From Methylobacterium tardum (lineage in GTDB: Bacteria > Pseudomonadota > Alphaproteobacteria > Rhizobiales > Beijerinckiaceae): a stretch of DNA of 64,000 nucleotides. The translations under genes were made by a program, and so were the position numbers. This document shows, in pieces, positions 17,858 to 25,572 of this stretch. The stretch's first letter is position 1. Each line of letters begins with the position of its first letter. The notes below the pieces were generated by a model. It had not been told where the DNA came from. It did not search any database and saw only the letters and a program-made list of their open reading frames with translations. The DNA lies in NCBI RefSeq assembly GCF_023546765.1, contig NZ_CP097484.1, positions 3,256,001-3,320,000 on the forward strand. Direction: 5' to 3'.

Positions 17858-18079
17858 TCAGCGCAGCCCCCCGCATGCGCCGGGTCCCGCCATGCGCACC
17901 CTCCCGCCGCGGTGGAGGTCCACCAGGACGGCGTCGCTCAGCAAGACGGTCTCGGAACCGCCCGCGAGCCTGCGCAGGGCGAGGCCCGCCCGCTCGCGGG
18001 CGACGGAGGCGTAGGGGACGCCGTCGGCGACGACGACCGCGCCGATGGGAAGGCGGAACTGCTGGTCGAGCCTGTTCAA
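17858..18079 (-). CDS. Stand-alone copy of the TnsB N-terminal domain
   Basis: A 73-residue ORF has a TTG start at 18079 placed 6 nt after an AGGAG ribosome site and overlapping the tnsA stop (TTGA). It reads MNRLDQQFRLPIGAVVVADG, then ERAGLALRRLAGG and VLLSDAVLVDLHRGGRV. It aligns by eye with TnsB residues 5-65 (QIRLQADALVIAEGV, DEAGVTLRTLGARP, THAELADLYFGEPRRL). It looks like a duplicate of that domain as a separate protein. Together with the integrase-dead core gene at 18771-19970, it could be the split half of a second TnsB. Function unknown; it may bind transposon ends or modulate TnsB assembly. Confidence 0.7.
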   Translation of the reverse strand: MNRLDQQFRLPIGAVVVADGVPYASVARERAGLALRRLAGGSETVLLSDAVLVDLHRGGRVRMAGPGACGGLR

Positions 18080-18771
18080 GGTGCACTCCTGAGGTTCGCG
18101 GGGCGGCGGATCATGGCGTGGTCGTCGAAGGGTCGGCCGGGGTCGGCCAGCTCGGCCTCGCCGCGCGCGACCAGGGCCACGACGGCCCGGAAGGCGCGGG
18201 CCTGGAGCCCCGACGCCGCCCGGAGTTCCCGGACGAGACCCCGGCCGCCGAAGCGGTCGAGGACCACGCGCATGGTGTGCTGCTCCGCCTCGTCGACCAT
18301 GAAGGTGCGCTCGCTCGCGACGAGCGCGGCGTTCGCGACGCGGAGCGCGTCGATCTCGACCTCGGTCCAGAGCTCGAAGCCGTCGTAGCCGGCGGCCCTG
18401 GCGCCGGCCTCGATGCGGTGCCGGATCCCGTCCCAGCCCAGCCTGATCACCCTCTTCCGCGGCTTGACCTCGACGGCGAGGCGCCGCCCGTCGTCGATCT
18501 CGACGCCGAAGTCGGCCGTGTAGCTGCGCCACCGGACGCCGTCGTGCCAACGGAAGGGTGCGGGCTCCTCCTGGTAGCGCAGGACGGCATCGTCCTGCTC
18601 CAGGATCAGGATGAAGTCCCGCGCGAGGAGGCCCTCGTAGGCCACCATGCGGTAGCCCATCCCCGCCTTGCCGGATGGGACCTCGCCCGTGATGCAGTCC
18701 CGTCGGCCGGTGACGATCGGGCGCGACGGGCTCGGCTTGCCGACATGGCGGCTTCGCAGGGTCGCCGGCAT
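18076..18771 (-). CDS. tnsA: TnsA endonuclease of the Tn7-like element
   Basis: The 231-residue protein has the TnsA nuclease layout: an acidic residue in YTADFGVEIDDG (about residue 75-85) followed by LAVEVKPRKRV, the E-x-K catalytic motif of this PD-(D/E)XK family. A helical C-terminal half follows. TnsA cuts the 5' ends of the transposon so that, with TnsB, the element moves by cut-and-paste. The ATG overlaps the stop of the upstream integrase-like gene (ATGA). The basic N-terminus (MPATLRSRHVGKPSPSRP) may be DNA binding. Confidence 0.9.
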   Translation of the reverse strand: MPATLRSRHVGKPSPSRPIVTGRRDCITGEVPSGKAGMGYRMVAYEGLLARDFILILEQDDAVLRYQEEPAPFRWHDGVRWRSYTADFGVEIDDGRRLAVEVKPRKRVIRLGWDGIRHRIEAGARAAGYDGFELWTEVEIDALRVANAALVASERTFMVDEAEQHTMRVVLDRFGGRGLVRELRAASGLQARAFRAVVALVARGEAELADPGRPFDDHAMIRRPANLRSAP

Positions 18772-19970
18772 CAGGACCTCCGCCGGGCGTCAGGGCCGTC
18801 AGGTCCCTCGGCCGCGTCGGCGCCACCCGATTCCTCGCCGGTCGGGATCGCGGGGGTGGCCCCGGGCGACAGCCGGATCGGATAGCGCGCGACCCCCTCC
18901 TGCCAGCGGTCCAGCGGGGTCGACCGGTCCGGTCCGGAGCGGCGGACGTCGAGATCGGCGAGCCAGGCGTGCGCGGCCGCCATCAAGCCTCCTGCGTCCT
19001 CGACCACCTCCCCCCGGGCCGTCAGCCAGCGCTGCAGACCCGCCACCCGGCAGGGAGCGCCCGGATCGTCGACCGCGGCGAAGTGCAGCCGGATGCCGAG
19101 CGCCGCCGCGGAATGCCGGAACGTGGCGCCGAGGAAGGCGGGATCCCGGTCCAGCACGATCACCTCCGGCAGCCCCATGCACAGGCGGGCGGCGCCGAGC
19201 GGCTCCGGGGCCGCCGTCGCGGTTTGCGCCCCGAACAGGCCGAGCAGGTCCTCCCCGTCCGGCGGCGCGGTGCCGAGCGCCGCCGCCACGATCACGCCGC
19301 TGTAGCTGTCGCGTGCGGTGACCAGGTGAACGCGGTCGGCGCCGAGTTCCGGGACGGCGACCCGCAGGGCTTCCCGGGCGACGACGACCTCGGCGAGAGG
19401 ACGCCCGCACGAGAGGTGCCGGAACCGGTACGCCTGCTGCAGGGGACGCAGACGGTCGCCCACCATCCGCACGAGGGTGCGGAAAGCGGGAACGTCAGCG
19501 GCCGCGCCTCCCCGCGCATGCGACGCTTCCAGGCACCTCGCCTGTGCGAGGCGGGCCATGGCCGTCAGAGTGACGCCCCGGCGCGGGTCGGCCTCGGCCA
19601 CGACCTGGTCGACAAGCTCGCCGATCCACGGGGCCCAGTGGGTCTGCTGCCGGGGCGACCGCGCCATCCGCCGGTGGGCGAGGCCGGCCGGGTTGCCGTC
19701 GGCCTCCCGGAGCCGCGCTTCCCATGCCCTGACCTGGCGCGGCGTGGGCGGATCGACGTCGTCGCTCAGCTCGCAGACGGCGCGGATCGCGACCCGCAGG
19801 TGGCGGTCGCCCCGCCGTCCTGGCGGGAGGTCCTCGACCGCCCGCACGTAACGGTGGCGGCGCAGCGCGGCGGCGCGCTCGCGCTCCGTCATCTCGTTGA
19901 GGGCCTGGATCTCGGCCCGGAGCCGGTCGGTGTCGGCGGTCGTCGCGGGAAAGAGTTCTAGCTGCTTCAT
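18771..19970 (-). CDS. Integrase-like TnsB paralogue lacking the catalytic triad
   Basis: The 399-residue protein starts MKQLELFPATTADTDRL. Its core resembles the rve-type core of TnsB: PLAEVVVARE (TnsB: IAEVDHTPLD, Asp replaced by Val at about 195), MGLPEVIVLDRDPAF (TnsB: FGVPEVVKLDNGKEF, Asp kept at about 272) and CRVAGLQRWL (TnsB: GKVERALGTI, Glu replaced by Ala at about 310). Two of three catalytic residues are therefore missing and it should not cut DNA. It lies directly upstream of tnsA with an ATGA overlap. A structural or end-binding role in the transpososome is inferred. The ORF extends upstream without a start that keeps protein-like composition, so the start at 19970 was chosen. 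Confidence 0.75.
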   Translation of the reverse strand: MKQLELFPATTADTDRLRAEIQALNEMTERERAAALRRHRYVRAVEDLPPGRRGDRHLRVAIRAVCELSDDVDPPTPRQVRAWEARLREADGNPAGLAHRRMARSPRQQTHWAPWIGELVDQVVAEADPRRGVTLTAMARLAQARCLEASHARGGAAADVPAFRTLVRMVGDRLRPLQQAYRFRHLSCGRPLAEVVVAREALRVAVPELGADRVHLVTARDSYSGVIVAAALGTAPPDGEDLLGLFGAQTATAAPEPLGAARLCMGLPEVIVLDRDPAFLGATFRHSAAALGIRLHFAAVDDPGAPCRVAGLQRWLTARGEVVEDAGGLMAAAHAWLADLDVRRSGPDRSTPLDRWQEGVARYPIRLSPGATPAIPTGEESGGADAAEGPDGPDARRRS

Positions 19971-20062
19971 GATCGCGCGGGTCCTCGAAAGGCGGACGGA
20001 GCCAGCCTTGGTGGTGGGATGGGCGGTGACCCCGGCCCGGAGGCCGGGGCTTCGGCGGCGGC

Positions 20063-20233
20063 TCAGAACTCGGTGGGCTCGCTGGCCTCGGTCTCCGGCT
20101 CGAACGTCCCCCGCGGGACGCCGAGCAGCGCGGCGACGTCCCCGTCCCAGGCATCGAAGGCCCGGTCGATCAGGGGGGCGAGGGGCGGCTGGAAGTCGGC
20201 CGTGAGGGTCTCGACGCGGTACGGCTCGTTCAT
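20063..20233 (-). CDS. 56-residue acidic ORF, first gene of the tns operon
   Basis: The ORF reads MNEPYRVETLTADFQPPLAP and ends EPETEASEPTEF, with a clear GAGGAGAG ribosome site 5 nt before the ATG. It precedes the integrase-like gene by 92 nt. No family recognised; the sequence is acidic and has predicted helix in PLIDRAFDAWDGDVAALLGV. It may be a small regulatory protein of the element. It is kept because of its ribosome site and position. Confidence 0.5.
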   Translation of the reverse strand: MNEPYRVETLTADFQPPLAPLIDRAFDAWDGDVAALLGVPRGTFEPETEASEPTEF

Positions 20234-20460
20234 GGTGCTCTCCTCGGATGGGGTCGCGCGGGGCCGGTCCGGATCCGTCGCGGGGACGGTCCGGGCGCGG
20301 CCGGCTTGGGCCGGCGGATCCCGAGGAGGCGGAGCGCAGCCCGCTTGCTTTCGCAGGCGAGAGCTGGCATACGTCATCGGTCTCGAATGTCGGCCTTGTC
20401 CCGGTGGTTGGCCGGTTTGGTATGCGGCGGTCGTGATCACGAGGTCCGGCGGTGACGTGG
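20234..20460 (-). promoter_or_regulatory. Upstream region of the tns operon containing a fifth CTTGTCCCG motif
   Basis: This region precedes the small first gene of the tns operon and should hold its promoter. CTTGTCCCG occurs at 20395-20403, identical to the 9-mer at the proposed left end near 3 kb. In Tn7-like elements TnsB sites near tnsA lie inside the right end; however, a right end should carry the motif in the opposite orientation, and this copy is in the same orientation. It may instead be an operator for TnsB autoregulation. No strong promoter could be assigned. Confidence 0.4.
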
Positions 20461-20580
20461 TCGAGAGGGCTCAAGCTCTCGTCCGGCGTGCCGGACCTTA
20501 CCCGCTACAGCCTTTCGGCTGCGTAGCGGGCAAGCTCAAAGCGTGCGGCCCGGATCGGGCCGTGCGCTTTTATTTTTCCT
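20461..20580 (+). ncRNA. Candidate structured small RNA: four successive hairpins ending in a terminator
   Basis: Four hairpins follow one another on the plus strand. They are CGAGAG/CTCTCG (about 20461-20480), GTCCGGC-GT-GCCGGAC (about 20481-20496), CCCGCTAC...GTAGCGGG with inner AGCC/GGCT (about 20500-20529), and AAAGCGTGCGGCCCG/CGGGCCGTGCGCTTT (about 20539-20571). The last is a 15-bp stem with two G-T pairs and ends in TTTTATTTTT, the form of an intrinsic terminator. No protein-coding gene fits the interval. It could be a small RNA or the leader/terminator at the transposon border. No promoter is convincingly recognised. Confidence 0.45.
20539..20580 (+). terminator. Intrinsic terminator
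   Basis: A 15-bp stem (AAAGCGTGCGGCCCG paired with CGGGCCGTGCGCTTT, two wobble pairs) is followed by TTTTATTTTT. It ends any plus-strand transcript from the tns upstream region. It may also insulate the tns operon from the minus-strand gene ending at 20706. Confidence 0.7.
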
Positions 20581-20705
20581 CGGCGATCACTGCCTGGCCC
20601 GGAGGGTCGCGGGAGCGCGCGCGGAGGGCTGCGCGATATCGGTTGCGCATCGAAATTCTCCTCGATAATTGATGAGTTGTTGGATCTAGACTGATCTTAT
20701 GACGC

Positions 20706-21206
20706 TCAGGCCTTCGTTGGATCTTTCAGATACCAATGTTGTGCCTTCCGATCATGGTAAACGAGGTTTTTATTCTTAAGACGGGTCTTATTTTTCTCCG
20801 AGGCATCGAGCGTGTAGCCGGCGTCCCGGACCGCGTCGTTGACTTCAGTCCCCGACAACCCCTTGGCGCCAGCCTTCGCGAGAGCGTCGGCGATGACCTG
20901 GGCGACCAGGCCGGAGACTTTCGGCGCCGGCATCCGTTCGGCCTCGTCCGGTACCGGCTCGTCGTCCGGCGCCGGCCGGGCCTCCGCTTTCGTCTCGGCC
21001 TGGTCGGCCGCCTGGGCCGGTTCCGGGGCGTATGCCGCCCCTTGCTGCAGGGTCGCGATCATCTGGTCGAGGCGGGCCGCCTTGGCGGTCTCCGCCGCGA
21101 TGGCGCTCACGTGTTCCAACATGAGCTCCTGAAGCTGCCGCGTCCTGTCCGCGGCGGCTTGCCGGGCCCGGTCGCGCTCCTGGCACATCTGGGTGATCAC
21201 ATCCAT
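20706..21206 (-). CDS. Coiled-coil protein with C-terminal winged-helix-like domain
   Basis: The 166-residue protein starts MDVITQMCQERDRARQAAAD. Residues 1-55 form a heptad-rich coiled coil (DRTRQLQELMLEHVSAIA). A Pro/Asp/Glu-rich linker covers about 60-95. The C-terminal part (KGLSGTEVNDAVRDAGYTL, TRLKNKNLVYHDRKAQHWYL) resembles a small winged helix of the HARE/HTH type. No named family. It could be a DNA-binding adaptor. It lies alone on the minus strand next to the tns operon. The start was chosen because upstream sequence in the frame is Gly/Pro-rich and non-protein-like. Confidence 0.6.
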   Translation of the reverse strand: MDVITQMCQERDRARQAAADRTRQLQELMLEHVSAIAAETAKAARLDQMIATLQQGAAYAPEPAQAADQAETKAEARPAPDDEPVPDEAERMPAPKVSGLVAQVIADALAKAGAKGLSGTEVNDAVRDAGYTLDASEKNKTRLKNKNLVYHDRKAQHWYLKDPTKA

Positions 21207-21734
21207 TCGGCACCCCCGACCAGGTCCAGGTCCGCATCCAGGTCCGGAGGAGCTCCGCGACCTGATGATCGGACCATAGACCGGGTGCCCGCCCAGCCGC
21301 AAGTTCTTTCGCCCAGGTCCACCGGACGTGGTAAACGGAAGCTGACCCGGTCGACCCGGTTGAGTGGCTGAATAAAACCGGGTCGCGCCCCCGGCCAACC
21401 TTGTCCGTCCCGTCCCCGGGTCATCCTCCGGCCGAGTGTCGCTTGTCTCCAACGGCGGGCGGCCGTCGACGTACCCTAGGACACCCGCAAACGCGACGTC
21501 CGCGTTCGTGGATCTTCAAATCGACGAAGCATTCATTCGAGCACAGGCCGCCGTAACAAATGTCGGTCTCCGTATTCTGATCAGCATCGGCGCCGAGACG
21601 AAGGCGTATGCCGCATTTCATCGAGCTGGCCCCCGCGGGTCGGCGGGTAGCGCGACCCTCGCATTGGCCGAGCGGCATTGCCGTCGACAGGGCCCCCGAT
21701 CCGGCCGGCGACCCGGCCGTCCCGGACCTGGTCG
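21207..21734. other. 528-nt interval without a recognised gene; partly lower in GC
   Basis: Contains three short CCAGGTCC repeats at about 21220-21245, a GACCCGGT repeat pair near 21343-21362, and a patch at about 21500-21620 that is less GC-rich than its surroundings. No ORF with protein-like composition was found. The lower-GC patch may be a remnant of inserted DNA. Confidence 0.4.
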
Positions 21735-23096
21735 TCACGGGCCTGGCCGACCGGTGGGTTGGGCCGGGGCGCGGATCAGGCACCGACCGGCCGGCCCGTC
21801 GTGCCACTCGAAGCCGATCTCGACCAGGCCGGACGCCAGCACGAGGTCGCGGACCGGGTCGAACCTCACGGCGCTTCCCTCCTCGTCGGCGGTGCGGACA
21901 AGCTCCTCCAGCAACCCGGCATCCTGCGTCCGAACCGCCTCAGGAGCGACCTGGAGCTCGCCGGTCCCGTTGACATGCATGGGGAGGAGTGATGCGCCGT
22001 CCAGCCGCGAGAGGCGACGCATCGCGCGATGTGCGGGCGTGTTGAGCTCGTCGGGGATGGACGCATCGAGGAGCGCATCGGCGTCTTCGGGCGCGAGCGT
22101 CGTCGGCGCGCCGTCCGACGAGACGACCGCGGATGATTGCTCGAACCGCCCGGCGGCGACGTCGAAGCGGACCGCCAGGAGCAGCCTGACGCCGGCGCGG
22201 GACAGGGCGAGGTCCAGCCGGCCTCCGTGTCTCTCGCCCCGGGCATAGCGGGCGTCCCCGATCTCCAGGCCGGCATGCCGGCGCAGCAGTCGTACTGCGG
22301 CCGGCGCGAGCGCCTCGTCGATCAGGTCGCGGGAGAGCGCGCCGGCGAGGCTCCGGCGCCATTGCGGACCGCCCCAGTCCGATGTCCGTGTGCCGCGCGC
22401 GGGCGGCGCGAGGAGCGCGGCGGCCGTCCAGCGCAGCGCGGGGACGTCGGCCGCGGCCGCGGGGCCGCGGTGAACCAGGTCGGCCAGGTCGCCGATCAAG
22501 GATGGAAGGCCCGGCGACAGCGCCGCCTTGAGCCGGCGCTGGACCAGTGCGGCGGCGTCGGCGAGGGCCGACGAACCGGGTCCGGATGCGGGGCGGCCCG
22601 TTCGTGTGGCGCCCGGCGCGAGGCCTTCGAGATCGGCGAGGGCCTGTAGGATGAGCGGCAGCATCCGCAGGTACTCGAAGGCCCGCCCGAGGTGCGCCCG
22701 CGTGCCGTCGGCATCCTCGGGGACCCAACGGGCGATCCGTTCCAGGGCGGCCAGCACCTCGGCGTGGGCCCTCAGGGCGAAATCCTTCGGGATCGCGTCG
22801 AGCACGGCGCGGTCGGCCGGATGGCGCGACCGGGCTAGGGGGGCGACGATGCCGTCCATCCAGGCCTGCCTGACGTGTTTGCGGATGGCGCTCTGCAGCC
22901 CGGGGATCTTGGAGACCTGGAGACCGCCCCCGGAAAGCGCCGCATGCAGGGTGCCCATGGCCGTGTCGACGATGGGCCGCGTGTCGGGATGGGCAAGGGC
23001 GGAGATGGCCTGCCGCGCCCGCGCGAGTTCGTGCACGTCCGCCCGCATCGGGCGGACGTCGGCGGGGGAAAGCGGGAAGTCGGGGTCGGGATGCAT
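21735..23096 (-). CDS. Uncharacterised 453-residue protein
   Basis: I do not recognise this family. It starts MHPDPDFPLSPADVRPMRAD, is largely helical, and has no signal peptide or membrane segment. Segments that look well formed are LSPGLPSLIGDLADLVHRG, RWTAAALLAPPARGTRTSD, GRLDLALSRAGVRLLLAV and the end ASGLVEIGFEWHDGPAGRC. Codon use matches neighbours, and the frame is intact over 1.36 kb, so it is real. It is the most downstream gene of a run of minus-strand accessory genes (exonuclease, two metallophosphoesterase-like proteins, AAA+ protease). A role in that cassette is inference only. Confidence 0.65.
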   Translation of the reverse strand: MHPDPDFPLSPADVRPMRADVHELARARQAISALAHPDTRPIVDTAMGTLHAALSGGGLQVSKIPGLQSAIRKHVRQAWMDGIVAPLARSRHPADRAVLDAIPKDFALRAHAEVLAALERIARWVPEDADGTRAHLGRAFEYLRMLPLILQALADLEGLAPGATRTGRPASGPGSSALADAAALVQRRLKAALSPGLPSLIGDLADLVHRGPAAAADVPALRWTAAALLAPPARGTRTSDWGGPQWRRSLAGALSRDLIDEALAPAAVRLLRRHAGLEIGDARYARGERHGGRLDLALSRAGVRLLLAVRFDVAAGRFEQSSAVVSSDGAPTTLAPEDADALLDASIPDELNTPAHRAMRRLSRLDGASLLPMHVNGTGELQVAPEAVRTQDAGLLEELVRTADEEGSAVRFDPVRDLVLASGLVEIGFEWHDGPAGRCLIRAPAQPTGRPGP

Positions 23097-23399
23097 GGCC
23101 GGACGGTGCCCCAGGCGCGCGGGCGTCCGGTCGAGGCGCACGGCACGGCCTCGCACCGGGATTGTGCGCGGAGGCCGGGCCGGGTCGGTCCTGTCCTTGG
23201 ACGGCGCCCGGGAATCGGGCGCACAGCCCATTGTGCGAGGCGCGCGGCAAGGCACAAACGCCCTCCCCGACCCTGCCGGGACGTGCCGCCGCGCCGCCGT
23301 CGGCCGCGACGTTCCCGACGGCAAGCCCGGTGAAGTTCCGCTCGCGCGTTCCGCCATGTCCCGCCTCGACATCCAGGGGTTCTCGGGGACCGGGCCGCC
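23097..23399. other. 303-nt interval without a recognised gene
   Basis: The minus-strand frame of the downstream gene stays open through part of this stretch, but its translation is Arg/Pro/Ala-rich and unlike protein. No repeat or RNA gene was recognised. Confidence 0.4.
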
Positions 23400-23648
23400 T
23401 CAGGCGGCCCGGCGCGAATGCACGGGGCGCCGGACCGCGGCGCGCCGCTTCGGCATCCGTCGCACGACGGCGCTCGCGGTGGGCGTCACCGGTCCGGGCG
23501 CGGGCGCCGCCGGCCGGTCCGTTGTGCCGGCGACGCCGCGCGGCCCGGGCCCGAGACGCGGCGATTCGGACCGGGGCCCCGAGCCCGATCCGGGTGCCGC
23601 GCCCCGCGCCCTCGGGAGACGGGGCCGGGACCCGAGGGCGAGGGTCAT
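23400..23648 (-). CDS. Possible small basic protein coupled to the exonuclease gene
   Basis: An 82-residue ORF starts with an ATG overlapping the exonuclease stop (ATGA at 23648-23645). The translation is Pro/Ala/Arg-rich and ends KRRAAVRRPVHSRRAA, which suits nucleic-acid binding but is also what random GC-rich sequence gives. No family. Its support is the overlap and lack of another gene here. Confidence 0.3.
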   Translation of the reverse strand: MTLALGSRPRLPRARGAAPGSGSGPRSESPRLGPGPRGVAGTTDRPAAPAPGPVTPTASAVVRRMPKRRAAVRRPVHSRRAA

Positions 23649-24568
23649 CCGCCCCGGCGGTCCCTGTCGGCGACGACGAACGCCGGCCGCGTGTCGGACA
23701 GGCGTCGCCAGGCGTCGAGGTAGGCGCCGAGATGCGGTCTGCGGGTCCGCTCCAGCTCCAGGTAATCCTGGAGGCCCGCGATCGCCCTGTCGTGGGCCGC
23801 GGCGTCGGTCCGCCCGGCGAGATACGCATGGCGGACGTAGATGCCGAAGGTCGTCATCGTGTCGGTCTCGCAATACGCCCGGACGCGCTCGATCTGTCCG
23901 GCTGCGACCATGTCGGCCACCAGCGACCCGTGCTCGCCGAGTTTGCCCGGCATGCCGACCAGCGCGGCGGCCTCCTCCAGGGTGAGCCGGCTGGCGCACC
24001 CGAACCCGGACATCTCGTCCATGACGTCGACGTGGGCGCCGCCGTACCGGTTGCCGTAGCTTGACCAGCGCGTGCCGCGCCGGAACCAGGCTTCCGCCGA
24101 GATGCCGTGGAGCATCGTGCGGTGGAGCAGCGTCGGCATGTCGAAGCCGCGGCCGTTCCAGGTGACGAGCCGGAACCTGCCGGAGGCGAAATGCCGCCAG
24201 AAGCCGCGCAGGATGCGGGCCTCGTCCCAGCCCGCCTCGCCGCCGCTCCTGCAGGCGGTGACCCGATATTCCTCCAGTCCCGTATCGCCGTCGCGCAGGA
24301 TCTCCGCCTGCACGAAGCTGACGGCGACCACGGCGTGCCACGCGCATTTCGGAAACCTGTCCCTGGCCCACACCTCGGGCGGCGGCATCAGGGTTTCGTC
24401 CGGCACGGTCTCGATATCGACGACGAGGAGCGCGTCCGCATCGACGCCGGTTTCCGCCGCCGGCCGACGGTCGTGGCGGACGGCGGAGCGCGCGCCGGCC
24501 GCGGGTGCGCTCGCGTCGGACATGGAGGGGAGCCGAAGCCGGGGCGACGGGGAGCGGGTCTGGTGCAT
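23645..24568 (-). CDS. Predicted 3'-5' exonuclease, PolB-exonuclease-like (DnaQ fold)
   Basis: The 307-residue protein has the three exonuclease motifs of the DnaQ/PolB-like superfamily: LLVVDIETVPDE (Asp and Glu, motif I, near residue 60), FRLVTWNGRGFDMPTL (motif II Asp) and AYCETDTMTTFGIYV (motif III, with the metal-binding Asp). This arrangement matches the 'predicted 3'-5' exonuclease related to PolB' family (PF10108). Role: removal of 3' nucleotides from DNA or RNA using two metal ions. The first about 50 residues are low-complexity. A GGAGA site 8 nt before the ATG supports the start. It lies 23 nt after the degenerate metallophosphoesterase gene. Confidence 0.82.
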   Translation of the reverse strand: MHQTRSPSPRLRLPSMSDASAPAAGARSAVRHDRRPAAETGVDADALLVVDIETVPDETLMPPPEVWARDRFPKCAWHAVVAVSFVQAEILRDGDTGLEEYRVTACRSGGEAGWDEARILRGFWRHFASGRFRLVTWNGRGFDMPTLLHRTMLHGISAEAWFRRGTRWSSYGNRYGGAHVDVMDEMSGFGCASRLTLEEAAALVGMPGKLGEHGSLVADMVAAGQIERVRAYCETDTMTTFGIYVRHAYLAGRTDAAAHDRAIAGLQDYLELERTRRPHLGAYLDAWRRLSDTRPAFVVADRDRRGG

Positions 24569-24591
24569 GGGGCGGTTCTCCGGGGCGGCTG

Positions 24592-25572
24592 TCAGACCAG
24601 GATCGTGCGGCTGGCGTCGAACCCGTTCGTCGGGTCGTCCGGGTCGTAGGGGTTGCTCACGACGCGCGTGCGCCCGAGCCGCAGGTCGCAGGCCTGCGGC
24701 ACGTTCCCGTGGATCCAGACGGCCGGGGCGCCCCACCCCTCCATCACGGGGTCCAGGGCGGAGGCGTGCCAGCAGACCCGCCACGGGTCGAGCACGGGCC
24801 TCGCCAGGGCTGGCGGCAGGCAGGACCGGGACGGGGCGAAGGCGGTGACGACCGCGGCGCGGTCGCCCGGGCCGATGTCACGCAGGACCGGGTTCGGCAT
24901 ATGGCCATACAGGCCGGCACCGACGGCGACGGCGTTGAGCCCATCCTCGATGAACGCCCGCGAGCGTGCATGCGCGCCGGCCGCGTCGTGCGGGAAGAAG
25001 GGCACCCCGGGTGCGCTCGCCGCCTTGTCAGACACCGTCCAGCGGCTGCGGGCGTGCGCGCGGGCGGTCCGGGCGTTCTCGACGCCGTCCAGGGCGAAGT
25101 CGGTCCAGAGCGTCGCCCCCAGGATGATCAGGCCGGGCCGGAGCGGATCGCCGAGGCGAACGGCGCCGTCGTGGAGCACGGTGATGCCCAGCGCCGCCCC
25201 AAGCGGCACGGCCTCGGCGAGCGCCTCGCCCACGGGTTCGCCGTCGAGGTACTCCGCCGGTCCCGGGACGAGGACGACCGGCCGCCGACCCTGGCGGCCG
25301 CCGAGCGCGTCCGCAAGCCAGCGCACGGACCGGCACAGGCCGGGCGCGATCCCGCCCGGGACGAGCAAGGCGTCGAAGTCCGGCAGCGGGTCCGGCAGCA
25401 CGTGCGGCGCCCGGTCAATCCTCAGGTCGGACAGGGTCCATAGACGGAACGGGACGGGCTTCGGCGGGGCGGACCGCGCCCCGGGGGCGGCCGGCACGGC
25501 GGACGGGCCTTCCGTCGGTGCCGGTGCATGCACCTCGGCCCGGGCCACCGGATCGGGAACGTGGAGCGTCAC
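24592..25572 (-). CDS. Metallophosphoesterase-fold protein that has lost all metal-binding motifs
   Basis: The 326-residue protein aligns along its length with the intact metallophosphoesterase at 27596-28387, but every catalytic motif is changed. SDLHRD is SDLRID, AGDVG is PGGIA, PGNHEFY is PGPAEYL, THHAPA is TAFAPS, and HGHVHA is HGNVPQ. The scaffold is kept (LWTLSDLRIDR, GATLWTDFALDGVENA, TRVVSNPYDPDDPTNGFD). It must therefore be inactive as a phosphoesterase and probably serves as a binding partner or regulator. A low-complexity N-terminus of about 40 residues is added. The GTG start overlaps the stop of the FtsH-like gene (GTGA), so it is coupled to it. Confidence 0.8.
   Translation of the reverse strand: MTLHVPDPVARAEVHAPAPTEGPSAVPAAPGARSAPPKPVPFRLWTLSDLRIDRAPHVLPDPLPDFDALLVPGGIAPGLCRSVRWLADALGGRQGRRPVVLVPGPAEYLDGEPVGEALAEAVPLGAALGITVLHDGAVRLGDPLRPGLIILGATLWTDFALDGVENARTARAHARSRWTVSDKAASAPGVPFFPHDAAGAHARSRAFIEDGLNAVAVGAGLYGHMPNPVLRDIGPGDRAAVVTAFAPSRSCLPPALARPVLDPWRVCWHASALDPVMEGWGAPAVWIHGNVPQACDLRLGRTRVVSNPYDPDDPTNGFDASRTILV

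Noticed and set aside
20461..20580. tRNA or CRISPR-type array in the hairpin region
   Set aside because: The hairpins do not fold into a cloverleaf and there are no regularly spaced identical repeats.
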